A DNA stretch of 64,000 nt from Pandoraea terrae. Its GTDB lineage: Bacteria; Pseudomonadota; Gammaproteobacteria; Burkholderiales; Burkholderiaceae. Position numbers and translations under genes: made by a program. The stretch lies in contig NZ_CABPRZ010000018.1 in the NCBI RefSeq assembly GCF_902459695.1, forward strand, positions 49,635-113,634, given 5' to 3'. The notes below the pieces were generated by a model that did not search any database, was not told the origin of the DNA, and saw nothing but the letters and a program-made list of their open reading frames with translations. Of this stretch, positions 45,754 through 55,974 are shown piece by piece. How positions within the stretch are numbered: position 1 is the first letter of the stretch; every line of letters begins with the position of its first letter.

Positions 45754-46650
45754 ATGGCGGATACCCAACGACTTCGTCGACGGCCGGCCCCGGCCGCCAA
45801 GGGGCCCGCCAAGCCGCGCGTGTTGCCCGTTACCCGGCCGGGCCGCTGTGCGGCCGTGGCCGGGGCGGGCGTTTTCGATCAACTGACAGAGACGGACCCG
45901 TTCCTCTCAATTGACGCCTTCCGCCGTCACGGCGCATCGATTCCGCCGCATCCGCATGCCGGTTGCGCCGTGGCGATCTACCCGTTGCCCGATACCGGCA
46001 CCGCATTGCGCAGTCGCAATGCGCATGGCGGCGACGACATCGTGCGCCCCGGCGATCTGCTCTGGCTCGATGCCAATTGCGGCACGGTTCATGAAGACGT
46101 GCCAGTCACTCGCGATGCCGAGTGCCGGGGATTGCGATTGATCGTGAACCGTCCCGGCCGCCATCGCGCGGGGCCGCCGTCGCAATGTGTCGTGCCGCGC
46201 GAGCACATGCCGGTGTGGCGCGAAGGCGCCGTGGACCTCACGCTCGTTTGCGGACGCTGGCAGGCACGACAATCGCTGCTCGAACCCAGTGCGGCGACGT
46301 CGCTGCTGTTGCTGACGTGGCAGGGAGACGGCGCGTTGACCTTGCCGCTGGCCGCCGACGGCCGCCGCTGGTTTGCGCTGATACTCGATGCAAGCGCTGC
46401 CATCGGGGGGGTGGCGTTGACTGCGGGCGGCGAAGCCGAAGCGCTGATGCTTCCGTCAGGCCAATGGCAGGCGACGGGCCGCACAGGCACACGCATCGCT
46501 TTGGTTGGCGGTGAGCCGGTGAACGAGCCGGTCGTGTTTCGCGGCAATTTTGCGGCGCGCAATGAAGGGGAACTGGTGGATGTCTTGCGCCATTATCAAC
46601 AGGGCGCAATGGGTGTGATGTGCATGCAGGGGCATGACGGGACGCATTGA
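45754..46650 (+). CDS. Pirin-family cupin protein
   Basis: 298 residues, two cupin domains. The N-terminal metal site has His residues in SIPPHPHAGC and a His-Glu in CGTVHEDV, with the RPGDLLWLDA strand, as in pirins. Bacterial pirins act as quercetinases or redox sensors. It follows azoR by 44 bases on the same strand, so they may respond together to aromatic or quinone stress. The first about 30 residues are basic and Pro-rich, longer than usual, so the start is uncertain. A seven-G run lies within the gene at 46405-46411. Confidence 0.85.
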   Translation: MADTQRLRRRPAPAAKGPAKPRVLPVTRPGRCAAVAGAGVFDQLTETDPFLSIDAFRRHGASIPPHPHAGCAVAIYPLPDTGTALRSRNAHGGDDIVRPGDLLWLDANCGTVHEDVPVTRDAECRGLRLIVNRPGRHRAGPPSQCVVPREHMPVWREGAVDLTLVCGRWQARQSLLEPSAATSLLLLTWQGDGALTLPLAADGRRWFALILDASAAIGGVALTAGGEAEALMLPSGQWQATGRTGTRIALVGGEPVNEPVVFRGNFAARNEGELVDVLRHYQQGAMGVMCMQGHDGTH

Positions 46651-46674
46651 AGCGTCGCGTGCCTTGGCGTGAAC

Positions 46675-47478
46675 CTAGGCCGGCAGCCGCCAATCAATCG
46701 GCGCTGCGCCGTGCTGCTCGAGGAACCCGTTGGCGGCGCTGAAATGCCCGCAGCCGAGGAACCCGCGATGCGCCGACAACGGTGACGGATGCGGCGCTTC
46801 GAGCAGCAGATGGCCGTGTCCTTCAAGCAATGGCTTCTTTGCCTGTGCGTGGCTGCCCCACAGCATGAAGACGATCGGCGAATGATGGGCGGCGAGCGCT
46901 TGGAGCAGCCGATCCGTACACGCCTCCCATCCGCCTTGCCTGAAACGCTTCGCGTGGCTGGCGGCTTGCCCGGCCTCGACCGTCAGCACGGTATTGAGCA
47001 ACAGCACGCCTTGCCTGGCCCATGCGTCAAGATGACCGTGCGCCGGCGGCGAGAAGCCGAGGTCGCGTTCGATTTCCTTGTAGATGTTACGCAGCGACGG
47101 CGGCGTGCGCACGCCGCGCTGCACGGAAAACGCGAGGCCGTGCGCCTGGGCGATGCCTTTGTCGTCCCCATGATACGGGTCCTGTCCGAGGATCACGACT
47201 TTCACGCCGCCAGGCGATGTCAGGTGCAGCGCGTGAAAAACATCCGCGGGGTAGACGGTCTTGCCGGCGGCCAACTCGCCGTCGACGAAATCGCACAGCG
47301 GCGCAAACGCAGGACTGTCGATGAATGGCGCAAGCAGCGTGCGCCATTCAGGCGGCAGTGTGTCGAACTGGGCCGACAGGGAGATCGGCACATTTGCCGG
47401 GGACGTGCCGGTGGACGACGGCGTGTCCGTCACATCGAAGAGGGAAGGTTGCTGATCGGAAGACGGACGGCGCGGCAT
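46675..47478 (-). CDS. ung: Uracil-DNA glycosylase
   Basis: 267 residues. It removes uracil from DNA. Seen: catalytic water-activating Asp in [10 protein letters not shown], uracil-binding [12 protein letters not shown], and the Leu-loop [13 protein letters not shown] with catalytic His. About 40 N-terminal residues ([15 protein letters not shown]) include a possible QxxLFD beta-clamp binding motif. Last gene of the trp-side run; 36 bases after the CYTH gene. Confidence 0.95.
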   Translation of the reverse strand: MPRRPSSDQQPSLFDVTDTPSSTGTSPANVPISLSAQFDTLPPEWRTLLAPFIDSPAFAPLCDFVDGELAAGKTVYPADVFHALHLTSPGGVKVVILGQDPYHGDDKGIAQAHGLAFSVQRGVRTPPSLRNIYKEIERDLGFSPPAHGHLDAWARQGVLLLNTVLTVEAGQAASHAKRFRQGGWEACTDRLLQALAAHHSPIVFMLWGSHAQAKKPLLEGHGHLLLEAPHPSPLSAHRGFLGCGHFSAANGFLEQHGAAPIDWRLPA

Positions 47479-47514
47479 GGGCAGGAGTGACGACGGTCGG
47501 CAAAAAGGTGCATT

Positions 47515-48219
47515 CTACGCGCCGCGCTGATCCGACACACGCTCGCGCAAACGGTAGCCGCGTTGCGCCTTGCTGATGTCGTTCGCTTCCAGCGCGGGAA
47601 ACACCTGCCGCAGTTCATTGCCGAGCGCATGCAGCACCCGTTCGCCTTGCCCGCCCTGATCGCCGTCGGGCGCTTCAAGCAATTCAAGTTCGAGTTCAAT
47701 GAGCGGCTCGGTATGTCGCTGCGCATCTTTTTCGACGGCAACGACGCCACGGTCGAAGGCGATTTCGACGGCCGTGCCGTCACCGGCGATGTATCGCCAC
47801 AGCCGGCGATGAAAGTTTGTCTCGAACAGCGGTGACAACTGCGCCCCTTGCGTGCGCAGCATGTCCGCCACGCCGGGCACGTCGCAGGCGTTTGCCAACT
47901 TGCCCAGTTCCAGCGCTTCTCCGGCGACCGCCTGTTCCCATTCATGCCGCACGTGCAGGCCGCCGCCGGCGTCGCCCGCGGTCTTGAGCGTTTGCAGCCA
48001 CTGCCCGGGGTGGCCCTCGCGCGACACGTGGCGCAACCGCAGCGCGGCGCGCGCCTGCGACAGCGCCAGCGACGGCGTGTCGAAATAGCGATTGATCAGG
48101 TGGCGTTCACCGCGTGCCTCGGCGCCGGGCAGGGCGTCGAGATGCGCAATGATCGCGTCGGCGTCCCGGGCCGGCAGATCGCCGGGCAACGTCAGTTTCA
48201 GTTCGCGTTCGATGGCCAT
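47515..48219 (-). CDS. CYTH-domain protein (triphosphate tunnel enzyme), no CHAD domain
   Basis: 234 residues. N-terminal ExExK motif ([11 protein letters not shown]: Glu4, Glu6, Lys8) and alternating charged strands ([39 protein letters not shown]) define the CYTH tunnel fold, which hydrolyses tripolyphosphate, thiamine triphosphate or makes cAMP. Relatives such as YgiF carry a C-terminal CHAD domain of about 200 residues; here the chain ends with a short basic tail. It overlaps trpC by 22 bases. Confidence 0.87.
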   Translation of the reverse strand: MAIERELKLTLPGDLPARDADAIIAHLDALPGAEARGERHLINRYFDTPSLALSQARAALRLRHVSREGHPGQWLQTLKTAGDAGGGLHVRHEWEQAVAGEALELGKLANACDVPGVADMLRTQGAQLSPLFETNFHRRLWRYIAGDGTAVEIAFDRGVVAVEKDAQRHTEPLIELELELLEAPDGDQGGQGERVLHALGNELRQVFPALEANDISKAQRGYRLRERVSDQRGA

Positions 48220-49025
48220 GGCATGTCGAACAGTTGCGCGAGGGCTGCGCCCGGTTCCGGCGCGCGCATGAACGCTTCGCCGACGAGGAAGGCCTGAACG
48301 TTCGCCGCGCGCATTCGCGTCACGTCATCGCGCGACAGGATGCCCGATTCGGTAACGACCAACCGGTCGTCCGGAATATGCTTGAGCAGGCCGAGCGTGG
48401 TGTCGAGCGAGACTTCGAACGTATGCAGGTTGCGGTTGTTGACGCCGAGCAGCGGCGTGCGAAGTTCCAGTCCGGCGTCAAGTTCGCGGCCGTTATGCAC
48501 TTCGACGAGCACGGCCATGCCGAGTTCGTGCGCTTGCGCTTCCAGGTCGCGCATCTGCGACAGTTCCAGCGCGGCGGCGATCAGCAGAATGCAGTCCGCG
48601 CCCATGGCACGCGCTTCATAGACCTGATACGCGTCGATCATGAAATCCTTGCGCAGCACAGGCAGATCGCACGCGGCGCGGGCCGCTTCAAGATACGCCG
48701 GCGCGCCTTGAAAAAAATGCACGTCGGTCAATACCGACAGGCACGCCGCGCCGCCTTTCTGATACGACTCGGCGATTTGCTGCGGCACGAAATGCTCGCG
48801 GATCACGCCTTTCGACGGGCTGGCCTTCTTGACTTCGGCGATCACCGCGGCTTGTCCGGCGGCGATCCTGGCACGCATGGCGCCGACGAAATCGCGTGTG
48901 CGCAATGCGCTGTCGCCCACGGTGCCCTCGGCATCGCGGCGCAGGCTCGCGAGATCGCGCGCACGGCGCGCGGCGGCGACTTCTTCGGCCTTCACGGCCA
49001 GGATTTTGTCGAGAACGGTAGACAT
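48198..49025 (-). CDS. trpC: Indole-3-glycerol-phosphate synthase
   Basis: 275 residues, monofunctional. TIM barrel with [15 protein letters not shown], catalytic Lys in [26 protein letters not shown] and [12 protein letters not shown]. It closes carboxyphenylaminodeoxyribulose phosphate to indoleglycerol phosphate. Not fused to trpF, as usual in beta-proteobacteria. Confidence 0.96.
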   Translation of the reverse strand: MSTVLDKILAVKAEEVAAARRARDLASLRRDAEGTVGDSALRTRDFVGAMRARIAAGQAAVIAEVKKASPSKGVIREHFVPQQIAESYQKGGAACLSVLTDVHFFQGAPAYLEAARAACDLPVLRKDFMIDAYQVYEARAMGADCILLIAAALELSQMRDLEAQAHELGMAVLVEVHNGRELDAGLELRTPLLGVNNRNLHTFEVSLDTTLGLLKHIPDDRLVVTESGILSRDDVTRMRAANVQAFLVGEAFMRAPEPGAALAQLFDMPWPSNAN

Positions 49026-49061
49026 GACAATCGTTTCCAGTACAGGGCGGCGGTGTGCCGC

Positions 49062-50099
49062 TTACGCCGATTTCGGTGCGAGTTGCTGCGTGAAGCGAAC
49101 GAACTCATCGAGCTTCGCGCGTGCCGCGCCGCTGGCGATGGATTCGCGCGCGGCCGCGATGCCGTCGCCGATGCTGGCCACGCGATTCGCGGCGTACAGC
49201 GCGGTACCGGCGTTGAGCACAACGATTTCACGCGCAGTGCCGGGCGTATTGTCGAGTGCGGACAGCAGCATGGTTTTCGACTCCGTGGCGTCGGCCACCT
49301 TCAGGCTGCGGTTGCTGACCATCTGCAAGCCGAAGTCTTCCGGATGGATCTCGTACTCCGTCACCTTGCCGTCCTTCAGTTCGCCGATGAGCGTGGCCGC
49401 GCCGAGCGACACTTCGTCCATGCCGTCCTTGCCGTAGACAACGAGCACGTGCTCCGCGCCCAAGCGCTGCATCACGCGCACCTGAATGCCCACGAGGTCG
49501 GGATGGAACACGCCCATCAGTTGATTCGGTGCGCCGGCGGGATTCGTCAGCGGGCCGAGAATATTGAAGATCGTACGTACGCCCATTTCCTTGCGGATGG
49601 CCGCGACATTCTTCATGGCGGGATGATGGTTCGGGGCGAACATGAAGCCGATACCGACCGCCTTCAGGCACTCGGCCACTTGCTCGGCGTTGAGCATGAT
49701 GTTGACGCCGAGCGCTTCGAGGACATCGGCGCTCCCCGATTTCGAGCTGACGCCGCGGTTGCCGTGCTTGGCCACCTTGGCGCCCGCACCGGCCGCGACG
49801 AACATCGACGCCGTGGAAATGTTGAACGTATGCGAGACATCGCCACCGGTGCCGACGATGTCTACGAAATGCTGGTCCGCCGGCGCGTCGACATGATTGG
49901 CGAATTCGCGCATCACTTGCGCGGCAGCAGCGATCTCGCCGATGGTTTCCTTCTTCACGCGCAGGCCGGTGATGATCGCGGCCGACATCACGGGCGAGAT
50001 CTCGCCTTTCATGATGAGACGCATCAGGTGCAGCATCTCGTCGTGGAAGATTTCGCGGTGCTCGATGGTGCGCTGGAGGGCTTCTTGCGGGGTAATCAT
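49062..50099 (-). CDS. trpD: Anthranilate phosphoribosyltransferase
   Basis: 345 residues. Seen: PRPP-binding [32 protein letters not shown], and [19 protein letters not shown] segment ([13 protein letters not shown]). GGAGAACG precedes the ATG. Second enzyme of tryptophan synthesis. Confidence 0.96.
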   Translation of the reverse strand: MITPQEALQRTIEHREIFHDEMLHLMRLIMKGEISPVMSAAIITGLRVKKETIGEIAAAAQVMREFANHVDAPADQHFVDIVGTGGDVSHTFNISTASMFVAAGAGAKVAKHGNRGVSSKSGSADVLEALGVNIMLNAEQVAECLKAVGIGFMFAPNHHPAMKNVAAIRKEMGVRTIFNILGPLTNPAGAPNQLMGVFHPDLVGIQVRVMQRLGAEHVLVVYGKDGMDEVSLGAATLIGELKDGKVTEYEIHPEDFGLQMVSNRSLKVADATESKTMLLSALDNTPGTAREIVVLNAGTALYAANRVASIGDGIAAARESIASGAARAKLDEFVRFTQQLAPKSA

Positions 50100-50113
50100 T
50101 TGACGCGTTCTCC

Positions 50114-50686
<573 letters not shown>

Positions 50687-50737
50687 GATGGTCCCTGATC
50701 CGAAGGATGACGTTGGGCGGGCAGCCGTGCGGACGGC

Positions 50738-52243
50738 TTACAGTTCGGCGTCGAGGCCGTCCTGCACCTGTTCGGCGGCGCGCAATACGGCGCGCGCCTT
50801 GTTTTCCGTCTCTTGCCATTCGGATTCGGGGACCGAGTCCGCGACGATGCCTGCCGCTGCCTGCACGTACAGATTGCCGTCCTTGACGACGCCCGTGCGA
50901 ATCGCGATGGCAACGTCCATTTCGCCCCCGAACGACAGGTAGCCGACGGCACCGCCATACAGGCCGCGCTTGACGGGTTCGAGCTCGTCGATCAGTTCCA
51001 TCGCGCGCACCTTCGGCGCGCCGGTCAGCGTGCCGGCGGGGAACGTGGCGCGCAGCACGTCGATATTCGACAGGCCCGGCTTGAGACGTCCTTCGACCGA
51101 GCTGACGATATGCTGCACGTGGGAGTATTTTTCGATGACCATCTTGTCGGTAACCACGACCGACCCGGTCTGTGCAATGCGGCCGACGTCGTTGCGGGCG
51201 AGGTCGATCAGCATCACGTGCTCGGCAATTTCCTTGGGATCGTTGAGCAGTTCCGTGGCGAGTTCGGCGTCGCGCTCGGGGGTCGCACCGCGCGGGCGCG
51301 TGCCGGCGAGCGGCCGGATCGTCACGATTTCCTGCATGCCTTCCGGCGTCTGGCGCTGTTCGTTGCGCACCAGAATCTCCGGCGAAGCGCCGACGACCTG
51401 AAAATCACCGAAGTTGTAGAAGTACATGTACGGTGACGGATTCAGCGAGCGCAGCGCGCGATACAGCGACAGCGGCGCATCGCGGTACGGCTTGATCAGA
51501 CGCTGGCCGACCTGGACCTGCATCAGTTCGCCCTCGGCGATCGCTTCCTTCGCTTTCGCCACGGCCGCCAGATAGTCGGCCTTGGCGAACTCGCGATAGG
51601 TTTCGCTGCGTACGCTGCCGGATGTCACCGGCGCATCGACCGGCGCGCGCAGGCGGGTGCGCAGCTCGCGCAGCCGCAAACGCGCATGCGAATACGCTTC
51701 CGGCTGCCCCGGGTCGGCGTAAATGATCAGATAGAGCTTGCCCGTCAGATTGTCGATGACGGCCAACTCCTCTGTCAGCAGCAACTGGATGTCGGGCAGG
51801 CCGAGATCGTCGCGCGGGGTCGTGTGCGCGAGTTTCTTCTCGATGTAGCGCACGGCGTCGTAGCCGAAGTAGCCGGCCAGTCCACCGCAGAAGCGCGGCA
51901 TGCCGGGGCGCAGCGCCACTTTGAAGCGTGCCTGGAATTCGGTGATGAACGCGAGCGGATCGCCTTCATGCGTTTCGACGACGGCACCGTCGCGCAGCAC
52001 TTCCGTCTTGGGGCCGTAGCTGCGCAGCAAGGTGCGCGCGGACAGCCCGATGAACGAATAGCGGCCGAAGCGTTCGCCGCCGACCACCGATTCGAGCAGG
52101 AATGTGTTGGCGCCGCGGCGGTCGCCCTGGGCCAGCTTGAGATAAAGCGACAACGGCGTGTCGAGATCGGCGAGGGCTTCGGCGATCAGCGGAATACGGT
52201 TGTAGCCTTGGTTGGCCAGCGACTTGAATTCGAGTTCGGTCAT
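50738..52243 (-). CDS. trpE: Anthranilate synthase component I
   Basis: 501 residues. Chorismate-using domain with RPLAGTRPRG, ELLNDPKEIAEHVMLIDLAR, and the FPAGTLTGAPKVRAME core. N-terminal feedback segment FLLESVVGGERFGRYSF contains the LLES tryptophan-binding motif. Start ATG 52243, with CAGAGAAAAAC before it; the open frame continues upstream through the leader but in a non-conserved way. Expression is preceded by the attenuator leader described separately. Confidence 0.96.
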   Translation of the reverse strand: MTELEFKSLANQGYNRIPLIAEALADLDTPLSLYLKLAQGDRRGANTFLLESVVGGERFGRYSFIGLSARTLLRSYGPKTEVLRDGAVVETHEGDPLAFITEFQARFKVALRPGMPRFCGGLAGYFGYDAVRYIEKKLAHTTPRDDLGLPDIQLLLTEELAVIDNLTGKLYLIIYADPGQPEAYSHARLRLRELRTRLRAPVDAPVTSGSVRSETYREFAKADYLAAVAKAKEAIAEGELMQVQVGQRLIKPYRDAPLSLYRALRSLNPSPYMYFYNFGDFQVVGASPEILVRNEQRQTPEGMQEIVTIRPLAGTRPRGATPERDAELATELLNDPKEIAEHVMLIDLARNDVGRIAQTGSVVVTDKMVIEKYSHVQHIVSSVEGRLKPGLSNIDVLRATFPAGTLTGAPKVRAMELIDELEPVKRGLYGGAVGYLSFGGEMDVAIAIRTGVVKDGNLYVQAAAGIVADSVPESEWQETENKARAVLRAAEQVQDGLDAEL

Positions 52244-52380
52244 GTTTTTCTCTGCCGTAAGGCTTGATGCGGCCGCTTCGTGGGTGTGCAGAAGATCTGC
52301 GCGAACGCCCGGGGCCATTTGGGAGATTGTCGGCTCAACCGGGAGAACGCCCGTCGCGAAAATGGACGGCGAAGCGATAC

Positions 52381-52410
52381 AAAAAACGGAAGCTGAAGAC
52401 GAACTTCAGC
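52381..52410 (-). terminator. trp attenuator terminator
   Basis: On the minus strand GCTGAAG, loop TTCGT, CTTCAGC, then TTCCG and six T. It lies between the Trp-rich leader peptide and trpE, 137 bases before the trpE start, the position of a transcription attenuator. Confidence 0.75.
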
Positions 52411-52460
52411 GGCCCTGGAAACCCGCGAGGGGGCTCAGCAAGACCAGCGTCGCCAGGGCC
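52411..52460 (-). promoter_or_regulatory. Alternative pairing region of the trp leader
   Basis: The minus-strand GGCCCTGG that spans the first two Trp codons (52453-52460) is complementary to CCAGGGCC at 52411-52418, immediately before the terminator stem. In addition GGGGGCT and AGCCCCC around the leader stop codon can pair. A ribosome stalled on the Trp codons would change which of these helices form. Pairing was judged by eye, not by folding software. Confidence 0.5.
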
Positions 52461-52479
52461 AAGCCCCCCGGTCGATCAC
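52435..52479 (-). CDS. trpL: trp leader peptide
   Basis: A 14-residue frame from GTG 52479 with GGAG seven bases upstream, encoding a peptide that ends AWPWRRWSC: three Trp in six residues. An ATG at 52509 in the same frame would give 24 residues but has no ribosome site. E. coli TrpL is also 14 residues, with two Trp. The stop codon lies 24 bases before the attenuator stem. Its role would be to sense charged tRNA-Trp through ribosome stalling. Confidence 0.72.
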   Translation of the reverse strand: MIDRGAWPWRRWSC

Positions 52480-52522
52480 GCTCAGACTCCGTTTTCTGTT
52501 GAGAAACATGCGTTTGATCAGC

Positions 52523-52552
52523 TTAATGTGATGGTATCAATCAGCTTGTCAA
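52523..52552 (-). promoter_or_regulatory. Putative trp promoter
   Basis: Consensus -35 TTGACA (52552-52547) and an imperfect -10 CATTAA (52528-52523) with an 18-base spacer. The -35 lies in the last codons of gph. The direct repeat AAGCTGAT brackets the -10. A start near 52516 would leave about 37 bases before the leader GTG. Confidence 0.5.
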
Positions 52553-53272
52553 CAAGGGTGCGGCAGCGGTTGAAGTCCCGTCGAGTGACGGCAGGATCGC
52601 CCGGGCAGCCCCAAGTATTGAGGGGACTATACCATCCGTATCGATCGTTTGTATAGCTTCGCCGTGGTTGTATCCGTAAGGCACGGTCAATACGCGGCAG
52701 CCCGCCGCGCGCGCGGCTTGGGCGTCGTTGCCCGAGTCGCCGATCAGCACGGCCTGGCCCGGACGCACGCCGAATGCCTCGCATGCCTTGACGAGCGGCA
52801 TCGGATCGGGCTTGCGCTTCGGCCAGGAGTCGCCCCCGTAGACCAGATCGAACGACGACAGCAGATCATAGTGTTCGAGCAACGCCACGGCCCAATCGTG
52901 CGACTTGTTGGTCACGCACGCGAGCGGCAGGCCCGCGGCGCGCAAGACGGCGATGCCTTCGCGCACTTCGGGATAAAGCGTGGTGTGCTCACCGTTGATT
53001 TCCGTGTAGACCGCCTGGTACCGGGCGCGGCCGCGTTCGAACAGCGCATCGGCCTGGTCGGCCGGGAAGCGCTCGGCGAGCGTGGTCCGGATCAGGTGAT
53101 CGCCCCCCTTGCCGACGAACGTCATGAGGCGTTCCGTGTCGACGGGCGCCGCGCCGAGATCGGCCAGCATCGCATTGAGGGCGACGCTGAAATCGCCGGC
53201 GGTGTCGACGAGCGTGCCGTCGAGATCGATCATGACGGCACGGATGCCGTCGAGACGGATAGCGCTGCTCAT
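52541..53272 (-). CDS. gph: Phosphoglycolate phosphatase
   Basis: 243 residues of HAD fold. Seen: nucleophile motif DLDGTLVDT at 16-24, [10 protein letters not shown] (motif II) and [17 protein letters not shown] (motif IV). It clears 2-phosphoglycolate from DNA repair or oxygenase side reactions. The ATG overlaps the rpe stop (ATGA). The rpe-gph-trpE order is widespread in proteobacteria. Confidence 0.93.
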   Translation of the reverse strand: MSSAIRLDGIRAVMIDLDGTLVDTAGDFSVALNAMLADLGAAPVDTERLMTFVGKGGDHLIRTTLAERFPADQADALFERGRARYQAVYTEINGEHTTLYPEVREGIAVLRAAGLPLACVTNKSHDWAVALLEHYDLLSSFDLVYGGDSWPKRKPDPMPLVKACEAFGVRPGQAVLIGDSGNDAQAARAAGCRVLTVPYGYNHGEAIQTIDTDGIVPSILGAARAILPSLDGTSTAAAPLLTS

Positions 53273-53961
53273 GCCTGATCGCCCTTGACCTGGGACAGTT
53301 CGGCGCGCATCTGGTCGATGACGGCCTTGTAGTCGGGCTTGCCGAAAATCGCCGAGCCGGCCACGAACGTGTCGGCGCCGGCGGCGGCGATTTCGGCGAT
53401 GTTGTCGACCTTCACGCCGCCGTCGATTTCCAGGCGAATGTGACGGCCGGTGCGCGCCTTGTATTCATCGATGCGGGCACGCACGGCGCGCAGCTTGTTA
53501 AGCGCTTCCGGAATGAACGACTGGCCGCCGAAGCCCGGGTTGACGGACATGATCAGCACCATGTCGACGCGGTCCATCACGTGATCGAGGTAATGCAGCG
53601 GCGTGGCCGGATTGAACACGAGGCCGGCCTGGCAGCCCGAATCGCGGATCAGGCCGAGCGTGCGGTCGATGTGTTCCGAGGCGTCCGGGTGGAACGTGAT
53701 CAGGTTGGCGCCGGCTTTGGCGAAGTCGGGCACGATGCGGTCGACCGGGCGCACCATCAGGTGCACGTCGATCGGCACCGTCGTGTGCGGCCGGATCGCT
53801 TCGCAGACCAGCGGCCCGATCGTCAGGTTGGGAACGTAATGGTTGTCCATCACGTCGAAATGAATCCAGTCGGCGCCGGCCGCCACGACGTTGCGGACTT
53901 CTTCGCCAAGCCGGGCGAAGTCGGCGGAGAGAATGCTGGGGGCGATACAGAATTGCGTCAT
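53269..53961 (-). CDS. rpe: Ribulose-phosphate 3-epimerase
   Basis: 230 residues. TIM barrel with [32 protein letters not shown] (metal-binding His and Asp), [18 protein letters not shown] and LEIDGGVK. It interconverts ribulose- and xylulose-5-phosphate. Start ATG 53961 gives the standard N-terminus; the frame stays open further upstream without conservation. Confidence 0.96.
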   Translation of the reverse strand: MTQFCIAPSILSADFARLGEEVRNVVAAGADWIHFDVMDNHYVPNLTIGPLVCEAIRPHTTVPIDVHLMVRPVDRIVPDFAKAGANLITFHPDASEHIDRTLGLIRDSGCQAGLVFNPATPLHYLDHVMDRVDMVLIMSVNPGFGGQSFIPEALNKLRAVRARIDEYKARTGRHIRLEIDGGVKVDNIAEIAAAGADTFVAGSAIFGKPDYKAVIDQMRAELSQVKGDQA

Positions 53962-54198
53962 GGCTGGGTGGCGATCGGACGGGGAAAACCGCCATTTTAA
54001 AGCTTTGCGCCCGGACTTGCCTGATGAGTCGCTCCGTCGCTGGCCGCGGCACGCACAATGCGCGGGCAAATGCCGGTTGCCGGGGCGGGCGACTTGCCGC
54101 AGAATGCTTGGCGGACCGTCGGGCCTGGGTCCCCCGCCTCATGCCGATGTACGTTTGACCGCTTTACGTTTTATTTCCTCGCGCTACAGGATCCCGAG

Positions 54199-54573
54199 AT
54201 GAGCCAGTACGAATTCACTGTCACGGTGCGCCCGCAGTATTTGCCGGAGCAGTCCGAGCCGGACCGGCGGCAATACGCGTTCGCCTACACCATCACGATC
54301 CGCAATACCGGTGAAGTTCCGGCGCAGTTGATCTCGCGCCATTGGGTGATCACCGATAGCGAAAACCGCGTGCAGGAAGTCAGCGGTCTGGGCGTCGTCG
54401 GCCATCAGCCGTTCCTGCAGCCTGGCGAACAATTCGAATACACGAGCTGGGCCATGGTGGCGACGCCCGTCGGCACCATGCGGGGCGAATACTTCTGCGT
54501 GGCCGAAGACGGGGCGCGCTTCGAGGTGCCGGTTCCCGAATTCGCGCTGACCATGCCGCGCACCCTGCATTGA
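54199..54573 (+). CDS. apaG: ApaG domain protein
   Basis: 124 residues, the ApaG length (125 in E. coli). Fibronectin-III-like beta fold with FAYTITIRNTGEVPAQLISR, HWVITD, VSGLGVVGHQPFLQPGE and YTSWAMVATPVGTMRGEY. Function is not settled; ApaG is linked to Co2+ resistance and binds pyrophosphate-containing compounds. Start ATG 54199 chosen for the conserved N-terminus. Confidence 0.93.
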   Translation: MSQYEFTVTVRPQYLPEQSEPDRRQYAFAYTITIRNTGEVPAQLISRHWVITDSENRVQEVSGLGVVGHQPFLQPGEQFEYTSWAMVATPVGTMRGEYFCVAEDGARFEVPVPEFALTMPRTLH

Positions 54574-54609
54574 GCGCAAGCCATTGGCGCGCATGTGGCC
54601 GAACCTGTC

Positions 54610-54753
54610 TCAGTCGGAGCGGTCCGGGCGGCGGTTGCGGACTTTCGTGCCGCCTTTCCTGCGAAACACCAGCACTGCGGCCAGTATCACCACGGCCAGC
54701 AAAAGCTCCGGCAGGACCAGCAAGGCCGGATATTCATCGAACAGATTGCTCAT
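54610..54753 (-). CDS. Possible 47-residue membrane peptide overlapping the mltA start
   Basis: A 47-codon frame on the minus strand with one hydrophobic segment (LLVLPELLLAVVILAAVLVF, about residues 11-30) and a basic tail (RRKGGTKVRNRRPDR). Its ATG overlaps the mltA ATG on the other strand (the shared CATG). Third codon positions are mostly G or C. The ribosome site is poor (CGGAAAATGCGTC), and no family is recognised. Plausible but unproven. Confidence 0.35.
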   Translation of the reverse strand: MSNLFDEYPALLVLPELLLAVVILAAVLVFRRKGGTKVRNRRPDRSD

Positions 54754-55891
54754 GACGCATTTTCCGAAGATTTTTCAAAGGCGATGCGCCAGTCGAGGAC
54801 TGGCCGTCGCCGCGTTTGCGGTATTGCTTTACGGTTGCGCCAGCTACACGCCGCCGCCGGGCGCCGGCACACCCGGTACGCCGCCGCCTTCCACGCCGCC
54901 GGCGGGCCAGGGCCGCATGCAGGCGGTCAACTGGTCGCAAGTCGACGGCTGGCAGGATGACACCCTGATCGGCACCCGTCTGGCGCTGCAGCAGACCTGT
55001 GTCAAGCTTGGCCGGCAGGCGAACTGGCAGCGGGCGTGCAGCGCGGCCGACCAGCTCGACGACCTTGATCCGGCCGCCATGCGGCAATTCTTCGAGCAGT
55101 ATTTCACACCGTTCCAGATTGCGAATTCAGACGGCACCCAAAGCGGTCTGATCACGGGCTATTACGAGCCGCTGCTGCACGGCTCGCGCGTGCGCAGCGG
55201 CAAATATCAAACGCCGCTGTACCGCTGGCCGACGGGCCGCAAGGCCGGCTCCCTGCCGGCGCGTGCCGAACTGAATCGCAGCGGCATGCTGCGCGGCAAC
55301 GAACTGGCGTATGTCGATGATCCGATTGAAGCGTTCTTTCTGCAAGTGCAGGGCTCGGGCCAGATCGAAATGGAAGACGGCACGGTCATGCGCGTGGGCT
55401 ACGCGGGCAATAACGACCAGCCCTACAAATCGATTGGCCGCTGGTTGATCGATCGCGGCGAGCTGACGCCGTCGCAGGCGACGATGCAGGGCATCCGCGC
55501 ATGGGCGCGCGCAAATCCGTCGCGCGTGGACGCATTGCTCGAGGTGAATCCGCGCTTCGTGTTCTTCCGCGAGATGCCGAATCACGGTGCGCGCGGGGTC
55601 GAAGGGCCGGTCGGTGCCCTGGGTGTGCCGCTGACGGCGGAGCGTTCGATCGCCGTTGATCCGACCTCTGTCCCGCTTGGCAGTCCGGTGTTCCTGAGCA
55701 CCACGCGTCCGCCGTACGGCGCACAAGCCAACGGCGCGTTGAACCGCCTCGTGTTCGCGCAGGATACGGGCAGCGCGATCAAAGGCGGCGTGCGCGCCGA
55801 CTACTTTTGGGGCTTGGGCGACGATGCCGGCGATCTGGCGGGCCGCATGCGCCAGAGCGGCAAGATGTGGGTGTTGCTGCCGAATCTCTGA
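54752..55891 (+). CDS. mltA: Membrane-bound lytic murein transglycosylase A
   Basis: 379 residues. Lipoprotein signal with lipobox LLYGC (Cys29) and a Pro-rich linker, so it is anchored to the outer membrane. MltA domain (about 120-250: GLITGYYEPLL, YADDP-like YVDDPIEAFFLQVQGSGQIE) followed by the 3D domain (about 290-375: SIAVDPTSVPLGSPVFL, FAQDTGSAIKG, GRADYFWG-like RADYFWG). It cleaves murein to anhydromuropeptides. The ATG at 54752 has no good ribosome site; upstream in-frame starts would bury the signal peptide. Confidence 0.92.
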   Translation: MTHFPKIFQRRCASRGLAVAAFAVLLYGCASYTPPPGAGTPGTPPPSTPPAGQGRMQAVNWSQVDGWQDDTLIGTRLALQQTCVKLGRQANWQRACSAADQLDDLDPAAMRQFFEQYFTPFQIANSDGTQSGLITGYYEPLLHGSRVRSGKYQTPLYRWPTGRKAGSLPARAELNRSGMLRGNELAYVDDPIEAFFLQVQGSGQIEMEDGTVMRVGYAGNNDQPYKSIGRWLIDRGELTPSQATMQGIRAWARANPSRVDALLEVNPRFVFFREMPNHGARGVEGPVGALGVPLTAERSIAVDPTSVPLGSPVFLSTTRPPYGAQANGALNRLVFAQDTGSAIKGGVRADYFWGLGDDAGDLAGRMRQSGKMWVLLPNL

Positions 55892-55920
55892 GCCCGGCAT
55901 CGCATCCGTCAAACAAGGAA

Positions 55921-55955
55921 AAGCCCCGCGAAACTCAACCTCGCGGGGCTTTTTT
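55921..55955. terminator. Bidirectional intrinsic terminator between mltA and paaK
   Basis: AAGCCCCGCG, 11-base loop, CGCGGGGCTT followed by more T on the plus strand; an A/G-rich stretch on the left gives a weaker U-tract on the minus strand. It separates two convergent operons. Confidence 0.82.
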
Positions 55956-55974
55956 CACGCGCTTTGGGCCTGGC

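Noticed and set aside
46405..46411. Seven-G run in the pirin gene as a frameshift or phase-variable site
   Set aside because: The reading frame continues intact through cupin-like sequence on both sides; seven bases is within the normal range here.
52435..52509. Longer 24-residue trp leader from ATG 52509
   Set aside because: It has no ribosome site and would start about seven bases from the predicted transcript start; the in-frame GTG at 52479 with GGAG is better. It is kept only as an alternative.
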